From an uncultured Desulfobacter sp. (GTDB lineage: Bacteria; Desulfobacterota; Desulfobacteria; Desulfobacterales; Desulfobacteraceae), in NCBI RefSeq assembly GCF_963666145.1, contig NZ_OY762614.1, positions 5,446,501 to 5,510,500 of the forward strand: a DNA stretch of 64,000 nucleotides. The letters run 5' to 3'. This document shows, piece after piece, positions 1 to 9,117 of this stretch. Both the position numbers and the translations under genes were made by a program. Positions within the stretch are counted from its first letter, which is position 1. Each line of letters opens with the position of its first letter. The notes below the pieces were generated by a model, which worked only from the letters and a program-made list of their open reading frames with translations, was not told where the DNA came from and searched no databases.

Positions 1-424
1 GGCCGAAAAAATCGGCAAGAACCGATCCACCATCGCCAACCTGCTGCGGTTACGCAGCCTGCCCGAAGAGATCAAAGAGGGGTTGATTGCCGAAAACATA
101 AGCATGGGGCATGCCCGGGCACTGCTGGGGGCTGGCTCCTTGGAGAATCAGCTCTATTTGTTCAAGCAGGTGATGGAAAAACAATTGTCGGTGCGGGAAA
201 CCGAGCGTCTGGTCAATCAGGCCAAAAAACAGCCCCAGAAAATCGCAAAAAAAATTTCTGCGGACGAACAAAAGTTCCTGGAAGAGACTTCGTCCCAGAT
301 ATCCTCCCGGATCAATTCACCGGTCTTCATCAAAAAAAGTGGGGGCCGTGGCCGAATTGAGATAAAATTTTCCTCCGGATCTGAATTTAACCGTCTTGTG
401 GAGTTGCTGAGCAGAATTTCATGA
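1..424 (+). CDS. parB: ParB chromosome-partitioning protein, C-terminal part
   Basis: The reading frame is open from the window edge and ends at the TGA at 422-424, so the gene is cut by the window and only about 140 residues are visible. The visible part starts in a helix-turn-helix (AEKIGKNRSTIANLLRLRSL) followed by the EGLIAENISMGHARALLG stretch typical of ParB/Spo0J, then a lysine-rich linker and a C-terminal dimerisation segment. ParB binds parS sites as a CTP-dependent clamp and works with ParA in chromosome segregation. A TTG at 83 could start a shorter frame, but homology clearly continues upstream of it. The stop overlaps the next gene's start (ATGA). Confidence 0.93.
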   Translation, partial: AEKIGKNRSTIANLLRLRSLPEEIKEGLIAENISMGHARALLGAGSLENQLYLFKQVMEKQLSVRETERLVNQAKKQPQKIAKKISADEQKFLEETSSQISSRINSPVFIKKSGGRGRIEIKFSSGSEFNRLVELLSRIS

Positions 425-2127
425 AAATTTCAATTGCCAAAACCGCCGGGTTTTGTATGGGCGTTCGTCGGGCTGTGGACATGGTGCTGGATGCATCCAA
501 TAAAGCAAAGGAACCCATTTATACCTATGGTCCTTTAATTCATAATCCCCAGGTCCTGGAGATGCTGGAAAGCAAGCAGATCTTTCGGATGGATTCGATT
601 CCCGAGTCCGGAAAAGGGATTGTGCTCATCCGGGCCCACGGGGTGCCGCCCCAGGATGAAAAAGCCCTGGCGGATGCCGGATTCACCGTGGTGAATGCCA
701 CCTGCCCCCGGGTGGTACGGGTCCAGGTGATTATCGATAAGTATGCAAAAAAAGGGTATGAGACCATTATCCTTGGCGATGAAAAGCATCCCGAGGTGAT
801 CGGCCTTTTGGGATATGCCGGGGGGAAGGGGCATACCATCTCCAACCTGGATGAATTTAAGGCGCTGCCCAGGTTTGAGAAGGCGGTGGTGGTGGCCCAG
901 ACCACCCAGAACACCAAAATTTTTGCCGATATCCAGGACTGGTGCCGCAACAATGTGTCCCATTACGAAATTTTCAACACCATCTGCGATTCCACGGAAA
1001 AGCGTCAGGATGAGGTCCGGCAGATGGCCGAGACCCATGACGCCGTGATTGTTGTGGGCGGAAAGTTTTCCGGAAATACAAAGCGCCTGGCCCAGGTGGC
1101 CGCAGAAACCGGTAAACCCTCCATGCACATTGAAGAGGCCTCGGAAATTGATTACGAATCCATCGGTCGTGTACGCTCAATTGCCATTACCGCAGGCGCT
1201 TCTACACCCAATTGGATTATTAATGACACCTGCAGCCGGGTGGAACAGGCGTTCAGGGAAAACCAGTCCGGCAGGGGAAAACTTCGGGCTGTGGTGAATG
1301 TGCTGATGAAGACCAACATTATTCTGGCCGCAGGGGCCGCCTGTCTGACCTTGGGCACCGCTTTGATCTCCGGGGCAAAAGATCCGGGAGTCCCCGCAGC
1401 CATTGCCATGTTCTATATTCTTTCCATGCAGATCATGAACAACATGATGTCCATCGGGGCGGACACCTACAACAAACCGGACCGGGCGGAACTTTATAAA
1501 GAGAACAAGCACAGGCTTTTGTTGGTGGCTTTTTTGTCCGGTGCCATTGGGCTTTTACTTGCCTGGACACGGGGATGGGGATATTTCACCGTGCTGCTTG
1601 TGATGATGCTGCTGGGCATGACCTATTCCCGAACCATTTTTCCCTCCTTTTCCTCCGGGCGAAAAATTTATCGGCTCAAGGATGTGCCGGGGTCCAAAAC
1701 CATTCTTATTGCTTTGGCATGGGGTGTTGTTACAAGCCTGATGCCCGGGATCAGCCTTAAGGCACACCCGGCTTTGACCCTGGTCGCCTTTATATTTGCC
1801 ACGGGACTTTCGTTTGCCAGGACCGCATTTATGGATATTCTGGCTGTTCAGGGGGACAGAATTGCAGGTAGAGAAACCCTTCCCATTCTGCTGGGCAAAA
1901 AGAAAAGCCTAAAATTCATTCATTATACCCTGGTGGGCACAATCGTTATCCCTGTAATTTTATCTGTCGGGTTGTCTCCCGTTGTTTGTGCTCTTGCCTT
2001 GATACCGGCTTTCATGTTTATATTAACCATACGGTATAATAAAGACAGTGATATTTCTGCCAATTTCTATGAGTTCTGGTTCGAGATTCCCTTGTTGTTT
2101 GCAGGCATTATTGCTGTTTTCGGTTAA
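421..2127 (+). CDS. ispH: IspH (HMBPP reductase) fused to a UbiA-type prenyltransferase domain
   Basis: Residues 1 to about 283 are a full IspH/LytB, the [4Fe-4S] enzyme that reduces HMBPP to IPP and DMAPP in the last MEP-pathway step. The three cluster cysteines (C12, C95 in NATCPR, C189 in ICDSTEKRQ), H41, H123 and the AGASTPNW substrate loop are present. The rest, about 285-568, is a polytopic membrane domain of about nine hydrophobic segments resembling UbiA prenyltransferases. Its second aspartate motif is intact (DILAVQGDRIAGRETLP). The first is degenerate: NNMMSIGADTYNKPDR stands where NDxxD is expected. The fusion would put isoprenoid precursor synthesis at the membrane beside a user of prenyl diphosphate. 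The prenyl acceptor cannot be read from sequence. The start overlaps the parB stop. Confidence 0.93.
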   Translation: MKISIAKTAGFCMGVRRAVDMVLDASNKAKEPIYTYGPLIHNPQVLEMLESKQIFRMDSIPESGKGIVLIRAHGVPPQDEKALADAGFTVVNATCPRVVRVQVIIDKYAKKGYETIILGDEKHPEVIGLLGYAGGKGHTISNLDEFKALPRFEKAVVVAQTTQNTKIFADIQDWCRNNVSHYEIFNTICDSTEKRQDEVRQMAETHDAVIVVGGKFSGNTKRLAQVAAETGKPSMHIEEASEIDYESIGRVRSIAITAGASTPNWIINDTCSRVEQAFRENQSGRGKLRAVVNVLMKTNIILAAGAACLTLGTALISGAKDPGVPAAIAMFYILSMQIMNNMMSIGADTYNKPDRAELYKENKHRLLLVAFLSGAIGLLLAWTRGWGYFTVLLVMMLLGMTYSRTIFPSFSSGRKIYRLKDVPGSKTILIALAWGVVTSLMPGISLKAHPALTLVAFIFATGLSFARTAFMDILAVQGDRIAGRETLPILLGKKKSLKFIHYTLVGTIVIPVILSVGLSPVVCALALIPAFMFILTIRYNKDSDISANFYEFWFEIPLLFAGIIAVFG

Positions 2128-2154
2128 CACATATCCTTATCCTGATAGAGTCTA

Positions 2155-2197
2155 CAGCTCGTAGCTGAAAAAAGCTTACTTTTCCGGCTATGAGCTG
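2155..2197. repeat. Intergenic hairpin (13-bp stem)
   Basis: Arms at 2155-2167 and 2185-2197 pair over 13 positions, two of them G-U wobbles as RNA, around a 17-nt A/T-rich loop. It lies in the 117-bp gap between ispH-ubiA and fapA. No T-run follows, so it is not a canonical terminator; it could be a weak terminator, an RNA-stability element or a palindromic repeat. Confidence 0.45.
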
Positions 2198-2244
2198 ACA
2201 GCTATCCCCTAAGGATGGCAACTTAAGGAGGATGTTGGGAAAAT

Positions 2245-4395
2245 ATGGCAGATGGGGCAACACAGGGCAAGCCTGCGCCGCTGATTGGAATCCTGGCTGT
2301 TAAATTTAAGTTCATCAGTGAAGCGCAGTTGCAAAAAGCCCTTGATCAATGCAGTGATGATACGGATTTAGATGAGAAACTCAAAGCATATTTCCTTGCC
2401 GAAAAGCTGATATCGAGTCAGAACCTTCATCGTCTTACCATGGCTGTCAAGGCCGTGGCCATTCATCGGCGGGAATACCGGTTTGGAGCCATAGCGCTTG
2501 CCAAAGGAGTGGTGAATAAAATGGTCCTGGATCTGGCCCTGGAGGAACAAAAAGAGTTGTTTCAAAAAGGGAAAAAGCCACGGCCCATCGGGGATGTGAT
2601 GGTGGAGTCCGGCATCATGTCACCAAAACAGAGAGATGAGATTCTAAAGCTTCAAAAGCAATCCTGCTCATTACTTGACAGGGTCGGAACACTGCCTGTA
2701 AAAATCGTAAATCCAGCGGATAGTCAGCCTGTTGATCATGATGGGCATCACACATCGGCAGACGATCTTTCTGAACTTTCGGATTCCAATGATGTCCCTG
2801 TCCTTGACCGACTGGAGGATATCGCCCAGATTTGCGGTGGGCTTTTACTCCAGGTTACCTGCGACCACATGTCTGCATTTCTAACGAAAATTTGTGACAT
2901 GGATCCGGATATCCCCGCCGTGGTCATTCGTACGGCTCTATCGGAAAAAGGCGTTGTCTATGGTCTGGTACCGGATGAGCAATTAGAGGTCTTTATCCGA
3001 TCATCCATTACTGATACCGTACTTTTTTGTGTGGCCCGGGGTGTAGAACCATCCCCTGGCAAAGATACCGGAATTGAGTTCTTTATTAATACGGGTTATC
3101 TGAAAAGTTCCGGCATGGATGATTCAGGCAATATTGATGTTAAACGCATCAGCCCAAAACAGCGGGTGGAAAAAGGCTCTGTGCTGGCTGAAAAAATTGC
3201 AGGGCTCCCCCAGGCCGGTAAAGATGTTTTTGGTAACATCATTTCGGCTCCAGGCACAACCAAAAATTCCTTGCGCGCAGGTGCGGGTGCCGTGTTGTCC
3301 GAGGACGGTCAAAAGGTGTTGGCCGCGGTTCAGGGGACTCCCCAAATTACCCTGGACGGATCGATTACCGTTCATGAACGATCTAATATTAACACAGACA
3401 TTGATAATGATACCGGAACCGCCGAATGCGATAAAAGTCTTCGTGTCACCGGGAGTATAAAGTCAGGCGCCAGGGTGTACGGTGTTGATATTTGGGCACA
3501 GGGCATTGACGATGGCATTGTGGAAGCCAGCGGAGATTTGACCATTGCCCACGACATTAATAACGCCCGGATATATGCCCGGGGCAATGTCCACGCCCAA
3601 TCCATTTCCAACAGCGAAATTGTCTGCATGGGTGATGTGCTGGTCAAAAAAAAGATTGTGGATTCAAAAATTGAATGTGGCGGGACCTGTTCCATTATCA
3701 CAGGTAAACTTGTGTCAAGCAGGGTTGCGGCTAAGATGGGATTGATGGCCGGCAGTATCAGTTCAGAGAGTTCGTGCCCTTCCAGGATCAGGATAGGGCA
3801 CGATGCGTTTTCTGTCCGGGAACTGGAAAGAAACCGCCTGGGATTAATGCGTATCGATAAGATAATCAATAAATTTAATAATAAAAAGAATATGATCAGC
3901 AAACAGGCTGCCGGTTTAAAAACACAGATGACGGAACTGGAGCGTGTCAGGGAACGCATCCTGGTTGAATACCGGGAAATTGAGTCCCGGTCGGACCGGT
4001 CTCCAAGTGACCGGGAATCCCTGGATCAACGTTTAACGGGGCTTCGAAAAAATTTAAAGGCTGTAGAAACAAAACTCCAGGCGGGTGCCGCAAAAATTCA
4101 AGACCTTGTAAAACAGACCTCAAAAATTGACCGCCAGATATTAAAACCTGCGGCGTCAAAACAGATCCTTGCTGATGAGAAAAAAAATCTAATCGACTGG
4201 TCCCTGCATACCCCTGGAAGAGCCAGGGTGGTTGTGGCGGAAAATGTAGTTTCAGGTACGATTATTATGGGACTGCACAGCACACTTGTGCCGGAAACTG
4301 CACTTTGCCACGTCCGGATTACCGAGCGGCCCATTCAATCCGAAGATGAAAACACCCCCCAAATTTTCTATCAGATGCAGGTGGACGATTTGTAA
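2245..4395 (+). CDS. FapA/DUF342 family polymer-forming protein
   Basis: A 716-residue protein of the DUF342 (FapA, 'flagellar assembly protein A') family. An N-terminal region of about 150 residues is followed by the FapA core. This includes the motif SPKQRVEKGSVLAEKIAGLP and a run of short beta-helix repeats (roughly 390-530: ASGDLTIAHDINNARIYARG, MGDVLVKKKIVDSKIECGG). A charged coiled coil follows at about 530-645, then a small C-terminal domain. The family is linked to polar flagellar assembly or localisation in Vibrio; its biochemical role is poorly defined. No flagellar genes lie nearby, so a specific role is not supported. An AAGGAGG lies about 14 nt before the ATG. Confidence 0.85.
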   Translation: MADGATQGKPAPLIGILAVKFKFISEAQLQKALDQCSDDTDLDEKLKAYFLAEKLISSQNLHRLTMAVKAVAIHRREYRFGAIALAKGVVNKMVLDLALEEQKELFQKGKKPRPIGDVMVESGIMSPKQRDEILKLQKQSCSLLDRVGTLPVKIVNPADSQPVDHDGHHTSADDLSELSDSNDVPVLDRLEDIAQICGGLLLQVTCDHMSAFLTKICDMDPDIPAVVIRTALSEKGVVYGLVPDEQLEVFIRSSITDTVLFCVARGVEPSPGKDTGIEFFINTGYLKSSGMDDSGNIDVKRISPKQRVEKGSVLAEKIAGLPQAGKDVFGNIISAPGTTKNSLRAGAGAVLSEDGQKVLAAVQGTPQITLDGSITVHERSNINTDIDNDTGTAECDKSLRVTGSIKSGARVYGVDIWAQGIDDGIVEASGDLTIAHDINNARIYARGNVHAQSISNSEIVCMGDVLVKKKIVDSKIECGGTCSIITGKLVSSRVAAKMGLMAGSISSESSCPSRIRIGHDAFSVRELERNRLGLMRIDKIINKFNNKKNMISKQAAGLKTQMTELERVRERILVEYREIESRSDRSPSDRESLDQRLTGLRKNLKAVETKLQAGAAKIQDLVKQTSKIDRQILKPAASKQILADEKKNLIDWSLHTPGRARVVVAENVVSGTIIMGLHSTLVPETALCHVRITERPIQSEDENTPQIFYQMQVDDL

Positions 4396-4411
4396 ACATC
4401 TCGCTTGGTTT

Positions 4412-4445
4412 AGGACCGCAATTTTATCGTTTTTTTTGCGGTCCT
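4412..4445. terminator. Bidirectional intrinsic terminator
   Basis: A perfect 10-bp stem (AGGACCGCAA / TTGCGGTCCT) encloses a T-rich loop between the convergent fapA and glcF-like genes. The placement fits termination from both sides. Confidence 0.7.
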
Positions 4446-4467
4446 ATTACCTTTTCATGAAATGATG

Positions 4468-5703
4468 TTATTTTGTGAGTCCTCTGGCAATGATCTCCAT
4501 TGGATGGCAGACATCAAGCATCCCTTTTTTGGGCAGGTTCCCTGACAATTGCACCCGGCATCCCGGACAGCCCGTTGCCCAGGACTGCGCTCCTGTGTCG
4601 ACGGCATTTTTGATTTTACCGTCCACGATTTTTTTGGAGATCTCAGGGTACTCATTGAAAAAGAATCCCCCGCCGCCACAGCATGAATCCCAGTCACAGG
4701 TTTTCTGATACGCCACATGGGGCAATTGTTTGAGCAGGTTTTCGACCCTGTTTTTGTCCTGGCCGTGGTTTTTAAGATGGCAGGGCAGATGATAGGTGAC
4801 TGTCTCTTTCACTCCATCTTGATCCAGGTGGGGAGCCAATTGTTCAAAATGCTTAAAAACAAACTCGCTGATATCACAGACCTTTTTGGCCAGGCGGTGT
4901 GCAGGTCCGTCAGGCAGATCCAGTTCTGCCATTAACTTGGGATAGGCATGGCCCAAAGCAGACCCACAGGTGGCACAGTCCACCAGTATGGCGTCGCAGG
5001 TGGTGGCCTGCAACGCATCTATATTGGATAAAAATGTCTGTTCTGCCTGCTTTATACCCCCGTGGAAAAACAATGGCAGGCCGCAGCATCCCTGATTTTT
5101 TGGGAGCACAACCCGGTATCCCATGCGTGTTAACACCTTTATGGATGCATGCCCGGTGCGTTCATAGATATGGTTGGTGGCGCACCCGGTGAAATAAACC
5201 ACAGAGCCTGCAGGTCTGCCAGAAGGCTCAATCACTTCGGGTACCTGGTCCCGAAAAGGGTTGGCGTTGGGCGTGGGAAAGCGTTCAATGGGAATGTTGC
5301 CGATGCGCATACGCCCAATGATGCGCTGGGCCAGACTGCTTGCCCCTATCCGTGCCGCCTTTGACGCCAGCCGAAGCCGGTTTTCCTTGGGCAGAATTGC
5401 GCCGGCAATTTTGACCTCCCTGGCTCGGCCGCGCAGGTCTCCCATTTGTTGGCGCATGCGCATGAACAGGATATCATGCTGCACACCGCCCGGGCACATG
5501 TTTGTGCAGGTCCCGCACATCAGGCAGCATTGCAGTTTTTCCTGCATGCGGTCTGTGGCCGGCAGGTTGTCGTGGGCAAAACTTCTGATCAGATGGACCT
5601 TTGCCCTGGGCGCCGTGGTCTCTTCCCGGGTTGCTTTATAGACCGGGCAACTGGTCAGGCAGAGACCGCATTTCCCGCATTGATTTGCTTCATCGGCTTT
5701 CAT
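4468..5703 (-). CDS. glcF: GlcF-like iron-sulfur subunit of a 2-hydroxyacid oxidase
   Basis: A (Fe-S)-binding protein of about 411 residues. Two ferredoxin-type cluster motifs at the N-terminus (CGKCGLCLTSCPVYK and CCLMCGTCTNMCP) are followed by two cysteine-rich CCG domains (CCGLPLFFHGG and CCGGGGFF). This is the architecture of GlcF and of electron-transfer subunits of D-lactate and glycolate oxidases. It should pass electrons from the FAD subunit encoded directly upstream to a membrane or quinone acceptor. I prefer the ATG at 5703, which has a G-rich ribosome binding site 6 nt before it; an in-frame ATG at 5709 abuts that G-run. It is the last gene of the TRAP operon. The exact substrate (glycolate, D-lactate or another 2-hydroxyacid) is not determined by sequence. 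Confidence 0.88.
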   Translation of the reverse strand: MKADEANQCGKCGLCLTSCPVYKATREETTAPRAKVHLIRSFAHDNLPATDRMQEKLQCCLMCGTCTNMCPGGVQHDILFMRMRQQMGDLRGRAREVKIAGAILPKENRLRLASKAARIGASSLAQRIIGRMRIGNIPIERFPTPNANPFRDQVPEVIEPSGRPAGSVVYFTGCATNHIYERTGHASIKVLTRMGYRVVLPKNQGCCGLPLFFHGGIKQAEQTFLSNIDALQATTCDAILVDCATCGSALGHAYPKLMAELDLPDGPAHRLAKKVCDISEFVFKHFEQLAPHLDQDGVKETVTYHLPCHLKNHGQDKNRVENLLKQLPHVAYQKTCDWDSCCGGGGFFFNEYPEISKKIVDGKIKNAVDTGAQSWATGCPGCRVQLSGNLPKKGMLDVCHPMEIIARGLTK

Positions 5704-5714
5704 GGTCATCCCCC

Positions 5715-7088
5715 CTATACAAATTTTCCGGGATTAAGGATCCCTTTGGGGTCCACACATTTCTTGATCCTGGCCATGAAATTCCGGGTTGCGTCATCCA
5801 TGACCATGGGCAGGTACTCCGATTTTGCAAGGCCGATGCCGTGCTCCCCGGACAGGGTGCCGTGATAGGAGATGGCCAGTTCGAAAATCTCTCTACTGGC
5901 GGCTTCAACCCGCTGCCACTCTTCCTTGTCGTTGGTATCCGTGGAAATTAATGGATGCATGTTGCCGTCACCGGCATGGGCCAGAATTCCGATGCGCAGC
6001 TGGTAGCGGTCGGCAATCTGCCGGATGTGGCGGATCATGTCAGGGACATGGCTGACCGGTACGGTGGCGTCTTCCACAATACAGTCGGGTGCCAGACGGG
6101 CAAATACCCCGTATGCCGAACGTCGGGCGGTCCAGACATCATCCCGCTCGGCAGCGGTTCTTGCTTCAATGACTTCCTGGGCACCGTGGGTTTTGGCTTT
6201 TTCAACAATGGTGCGCATCTCTTTTTCCACGGCTTCTTCGGCACCGTCCACTTCAATGAGTAGCAACCCTTCGGCATGGCGGGGAAGGCCGATGTGGGCC
6301 GAGTCCTCCACGGCATTCACCACGGTTTTATCCATCAATTCCAGGGCAGCCGGCAATATGCCGGAACCAATGATGTCAGCAACCGTGTCGGCCGTATGGT
6401 CAAGATCGTTGTATACGGCCAGTATGGTCCGCGTGGCTTCGGGCAGGGGGACAACTCTCAGGGTAATTTCAGTGACAATGCCCAGGGTGCCTTCGGACCC
6501 GCAAAAAAGGCTTGAGAGCCGGTAGCCGGTGACATCTTTGACATTCCGGCTGCCAAAACGGATCACCTCGCCGGATGCCAGTACCACTTCCATGCTCAAC
6601 ACATAATCAACGGTCACCCCGTATTTCAGGCATCGGGGGCCGCCTGCATTCTGGGCCACGTTTCCGCCGATGGTCGAGGCCATGTAACTGCCCGGGTCAG
6701 GGGGGTAAAAGAATCCCTCCTGGGCCAGCCGGGCCTGGAGATCGCCGTTAACCACGCCCGGCTGGACAATGCAGTATCTGTTCGGGGTGCTGACTTCAAG
6801 GATTTTGTCCATCCGGGTCAAAGAGAGAACAATTCCCTTGTTAGCGGGAATAGAGGCCCCGCTGATGTTGGTGCCTGCGCCCCTTGCCGTTACAGGAATC
6901 CCTTCCCTGTCAGCGATGGTCATGATGGCGGCAACCGCGGCCGTGGATTCGGGCAGCAGCACAAGTTCCGGCATTGCTTCTTTAACAAAGGCATCGTAGG
7001 AATAGGCGGCCAGGTCTTCCGGGGCGTCAATAAACCCCCTTGACCCGACAATGTCTTTCAGACTTTTTTTTATTTTTTCGGTTAACAT
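5715..7088 (-). CDS. glcD: FAD-linked 2-hydroxyacid oxidase/dehydrogenase, GlcD type
   Basis: A 457-residue flavoprotein of the GlcD/D-lactate dehydrogenase family. The N-terminal PCMH FAD-binding domain has PVTARGAGTNISGASIP and the FYPPDPGSYMASTIGGNVAQNAGGPR stretch. The C-terminal FAD-oxidase domain carries HAGDGNMHP and SGEHGIG, the ligand and metal-site motifs of the family. It oxidises a 2-hydroxyacid to the 2-oxoacid and passes electrons to the GlcF-like subunit encoded 6 bp downstream. Lying in the same operon as a TRAP transporter, it probably uses the imported compound. Lactate is plausible for a sulfate reducer, but glycolate cannot be excluded. Confidence 0.88.
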   Translation of the reverse strand: MLTEKIKKSLKDIVGSRGFIDAPEDLAAYSYDAFVKEAMPELVLLPESTAAVAAIMTIADREGIPVTARGAGTNISGASIPANKGIVLSLTRMDKILEVSTPNRYCIVQPGVVNGDLQARLAQEGFFYPPDPGSYMASTIGGNVAQNAGGPRCLKYGVTVDYVLSMEVVLASGEVIRFGSRNVKDVTGYRLSSLFCGSEGTLGIVTEITLRVVPLPEATRTILAVYNDLDHTADTVADIIGSGILPAALELMDKTVVNAVEDSAHIGLPRHAEGLLLIEVDGAEEAVEKEMRTIVEKAKTHGAQEVIEARTAAERDDVWTARRSAYGVFARLAPDCIVEDATVPVSHVPDMIRHIRQIADRYQLRIGILAHAGDGNMHPLISTDTNDKEEWQRVEAASREIFELAISYHGTLSGEHGIGLAKSEYLPMVMDDATRNFMARIKKCVDPKGILNPGKFV

Positions 7089-7114
7089 ATCGTTCTCACT
7101 TTAAAGCGTTTCGT

Positions 7115-8443
7115 CTAGTTCATCATCCCTGGCAGGTAGAGTACGGTCTGGGGAAACAGAATGCACAGCGTCAAAGCTGAAAGCATGATGAGAATAAAAG
7201 GAATCATGCCCCGGTATATTTCAATCATCTCAATTTCAGATGTGGCCCCGCCGGCACCTTTAAAGTAGAAAAAGGCATACCCCAGCGGCGGCGTCAGAAA
7301 CGACATCTGCAGGTTTATGGCAATCATCATTACAAACCACAATTCGTTAAAACCAAGGTCTCTTGCAATGGGAACAAACAGCGGCAGACAGATCATGGTA
7401 ATCCCGATCCAGTCGATAAACATGCCCAGGAAAAGGACAATAAGCATCATCAAGGCAAAAGATCCCCATTTGCTTCCCACACCCAGGATCGCCACTTCCA
7501 CGAGTTCATCTCCGCCAAGGCCGATGAAGACTCCGGTAAAACAGGTGGCGCCTACCACGATGAACAATACCATGGAGGTGACTGTGCTGGTGGCAATGAC
7601 CGAATCTTTGATGATTTTAAGACTGAAACGGCCGTAGGCGATCATCATTAAAAGCGCAACAAAGGCGCCCATGCCGGCCGCTTCGGTGGGGGTGGCCACA
7701 CCGGCAAAAATAGCCCCAAGGACCGATGCGATCAACAGCGCAGGTGGAAAAAGATTTTTCAGGCAGTCGATAAGCACTTTTTTGGTGGAGACACTGACAC
7801 GCTCTTCAGGTGTCAGGGCCGGACCCCACTCCGGTTTTATAAAACAGACCACGCCGATGTAAATGATATAGAGTCCGGAAAGGATGGCACCGGGGATCAG
7901 GGCACCCATGAACAACTGTCCCACCGGTACACCGGCATAGGAACCCATGAGGACCAGCATGATGCTGGGCGGGATCAGGATACCCAGGGTGCCGCCGGCA
8001 CAGATGGAGCCTGCAATCAATTCTTTTTTATAACCATATTCCAGCAGGGGCGGGGTGGCCAAAAGGGCGATGGTCACCACCGAAGCGCCGACAATCCCGG
8101 TGCAGGCCGCAAAAATGGTGGCCACAAGGATAACGGTCATGCCGATACCGCCGCGCACAGGGCCCAAAAGATAGCGTACGCTTACAAACAGCCCTTCCAT
8201 AACACCCGATCGGTCCAGAAAATTGGCCATCAAGACGAACAGAGGCACGGCCACCAAGATATAACTGTTCATGGTGGACATGTAGATGCGGTCAATGAAC
8301 ATGCCAAAGCACTCCGGGCCCCATCCAAAATAACCGAAAATGACGGCCAGGCCGCCGAGGGTAAAGGCCAGCGGGTGACCAAGCCCCAGGCCGATCAGCA
8401 GGCAGACAAACATTAACAGTGCCAGAATCATACCGGTTGTCAT
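7115..8443 (-). CDS. dctM: TRAP transporter large permease (DctM)
   Basis: A 442-residue polytopic membrane protein with the DctM features: many hydrophobic segments, GHPLAFTLGG near the N-terminus, CTGIVGASVVTIALLATPPLLEYGYKKELIAG and ILIPPSIMLVLMGSYAGVPVGQLFMGALIPG. It is the transport subunit of a tripartite ATP-independent periplasmic transporter, driven by an ion gradient and fed by the DctP binding protein. Its start overlaps the dctQ stop (ATGA), which suggests translational coupling. Confidence 0.93.
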   Translation of the reverse strand: MTTGMILALLMFVCLLIGLGLGHPLAFTLGGLAVIFGYFGWGPECFGMFIDRIYMSTMNSYILVAVPLFVLMANFLDRSGVMEGLFVSVRYLLGPVRGGIGMTVILVATIFAACTGIVGASVVTIALLATPPLLEYGYKKELIAGSICAGGTLGILIPPSIMLVLMGSYAGVPVGQLFMGALIPGAILSGLYIIYIGVVCFIKPEWGPALTPEERVSVSTKKVLIDCLKNLFPPALLIASVLGAIFAGVATPTEAAGMGAFVALLMMIAYGRFSLKIIKDSVIATSTVTSMVLFIVVGATCFTGVFIGLGGDELVEVAILGVGSKWGSFALMMLIVLFLGMFIDWIGITMICLPLFVPIARDLGFNELWFVMMIAINLQMSFLTPPLGYAFFYFKGAGGATSEIEMIEIYRGMIPFILIMLSALTLCILFPQTVLYLPGMMN

Positions 8444-8952
8444 AGCTCAACCCCCTTTGCCACAAAAAAACATTTTCGATAAAACAGACAGATCCCCTGC
8501 AGTAAAAGCAACAGGGCCGTGATGGGAATCACGGTCTTGATGGGATAAATCGGGGGGGCAAACACAGAGAAACTGGTTTCAAAAATTTTCCATGACTCCC
8601 GGGCAAAGGCGGTACTTTCAACAAGCAGCACAATTATAAAAGGGAAAAAGAAAACAAGGTAAAGCAGTATATCCAGGATGGCCCGGGTACGCGTGCTGAA
8701 GCGTTCCACAATAATGTCCACGGAAATGTGGCGGCCCGCCTGGAGGGTATAGGCGCCCAGGATCATAAAATGAAATCCGTAAAGCTGGGTGCTGGTTTCA
8801 AAGGTCCATATCGAGGGATGATTGAGCATGCGCCGGGTCACAACCTCAAACACCATGATCAGCATCAAAGGTATAATGGCCCAGGCCGCAGTTTTGCCGA
8901 TGAAGGCAATTATTTTTTCAATTAATAAAATGATTCGATTGAGCAGTTGCAT
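8440..8952 (-). CDS. dctQ: TRAP transporter small permease (DctQ)
   Basis: A protein of about 170 residues with four hydrophobic segments and the DctQ signature around NHPSIWTFETSTQLYGFHFMILGAYTL followed by HISVDIIVERFSTRTRAIL. It partners DctM in the inner membrane. The ATG at 8952, with AGGAA upstream, is preferred over an in-frame TTG at 8961. It is separated from dctP by a MITE-like repeat at 8994-9115. Confidence 0.9.
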   Translation of the reverse strand: MQLLNRIILLIEKIIAFIGKTAAWAIIPLMLIMVFEVVTRRMLNHPSIWTFETSTQLYGFHFMILGAYTLQAGRHISVDIIVERFSTRTRAILDILLYLVFFFPFIIVLLVESTAFARESWKIFETSFSVFAPPIYPIKTVIPITALLLLLQGICLFYRKCFFVAKGVEL

Positions 8953-8993
8953 ATAACACAATTCCTATTTCCAATGCATTAATGAAAACCTTT

Positions 8994-9115
8994 GTTTGGA
9001 GGCAAAGTTATCCGGGCGGGCTAAAGGGCAGAAAAATTTCCAACCGAAATGATAATCGGCATTCAGGATTGGAAATTTTTCTGTGCGGCCGCACTTGGGG
9101 TTCTTTGCGTTCAAA
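8994..9115. repeat. MITE-like palindromic repeat, copy A
   Basis: A 122-bp element filling the dctP-dctQ gap. The ends are inverted (TTTGGAGGCAAAG against CTTTGCGTTCAAA). An inner perfect 15-bp stem (9029-9043 with 9069-9083) makes nearly the whole element fold as a long hairpin. It aligns along its length with the element at 47502-47622, sharing GTTTGGAGG, AAAGTTA, AACCGAA, GGATT and CGTTCAAA in order. No gene is encoded in it. Inside the operon it may act as a processing or attenuation site. Confidence 0.75.
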
Positions 9116-9117
9116 AA

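Noticed and set aside
535..1128. 197-codon frame antisense to ispH
   Set aside because: The opposite strand encodes all IspH motifs; this is a shadow frame.
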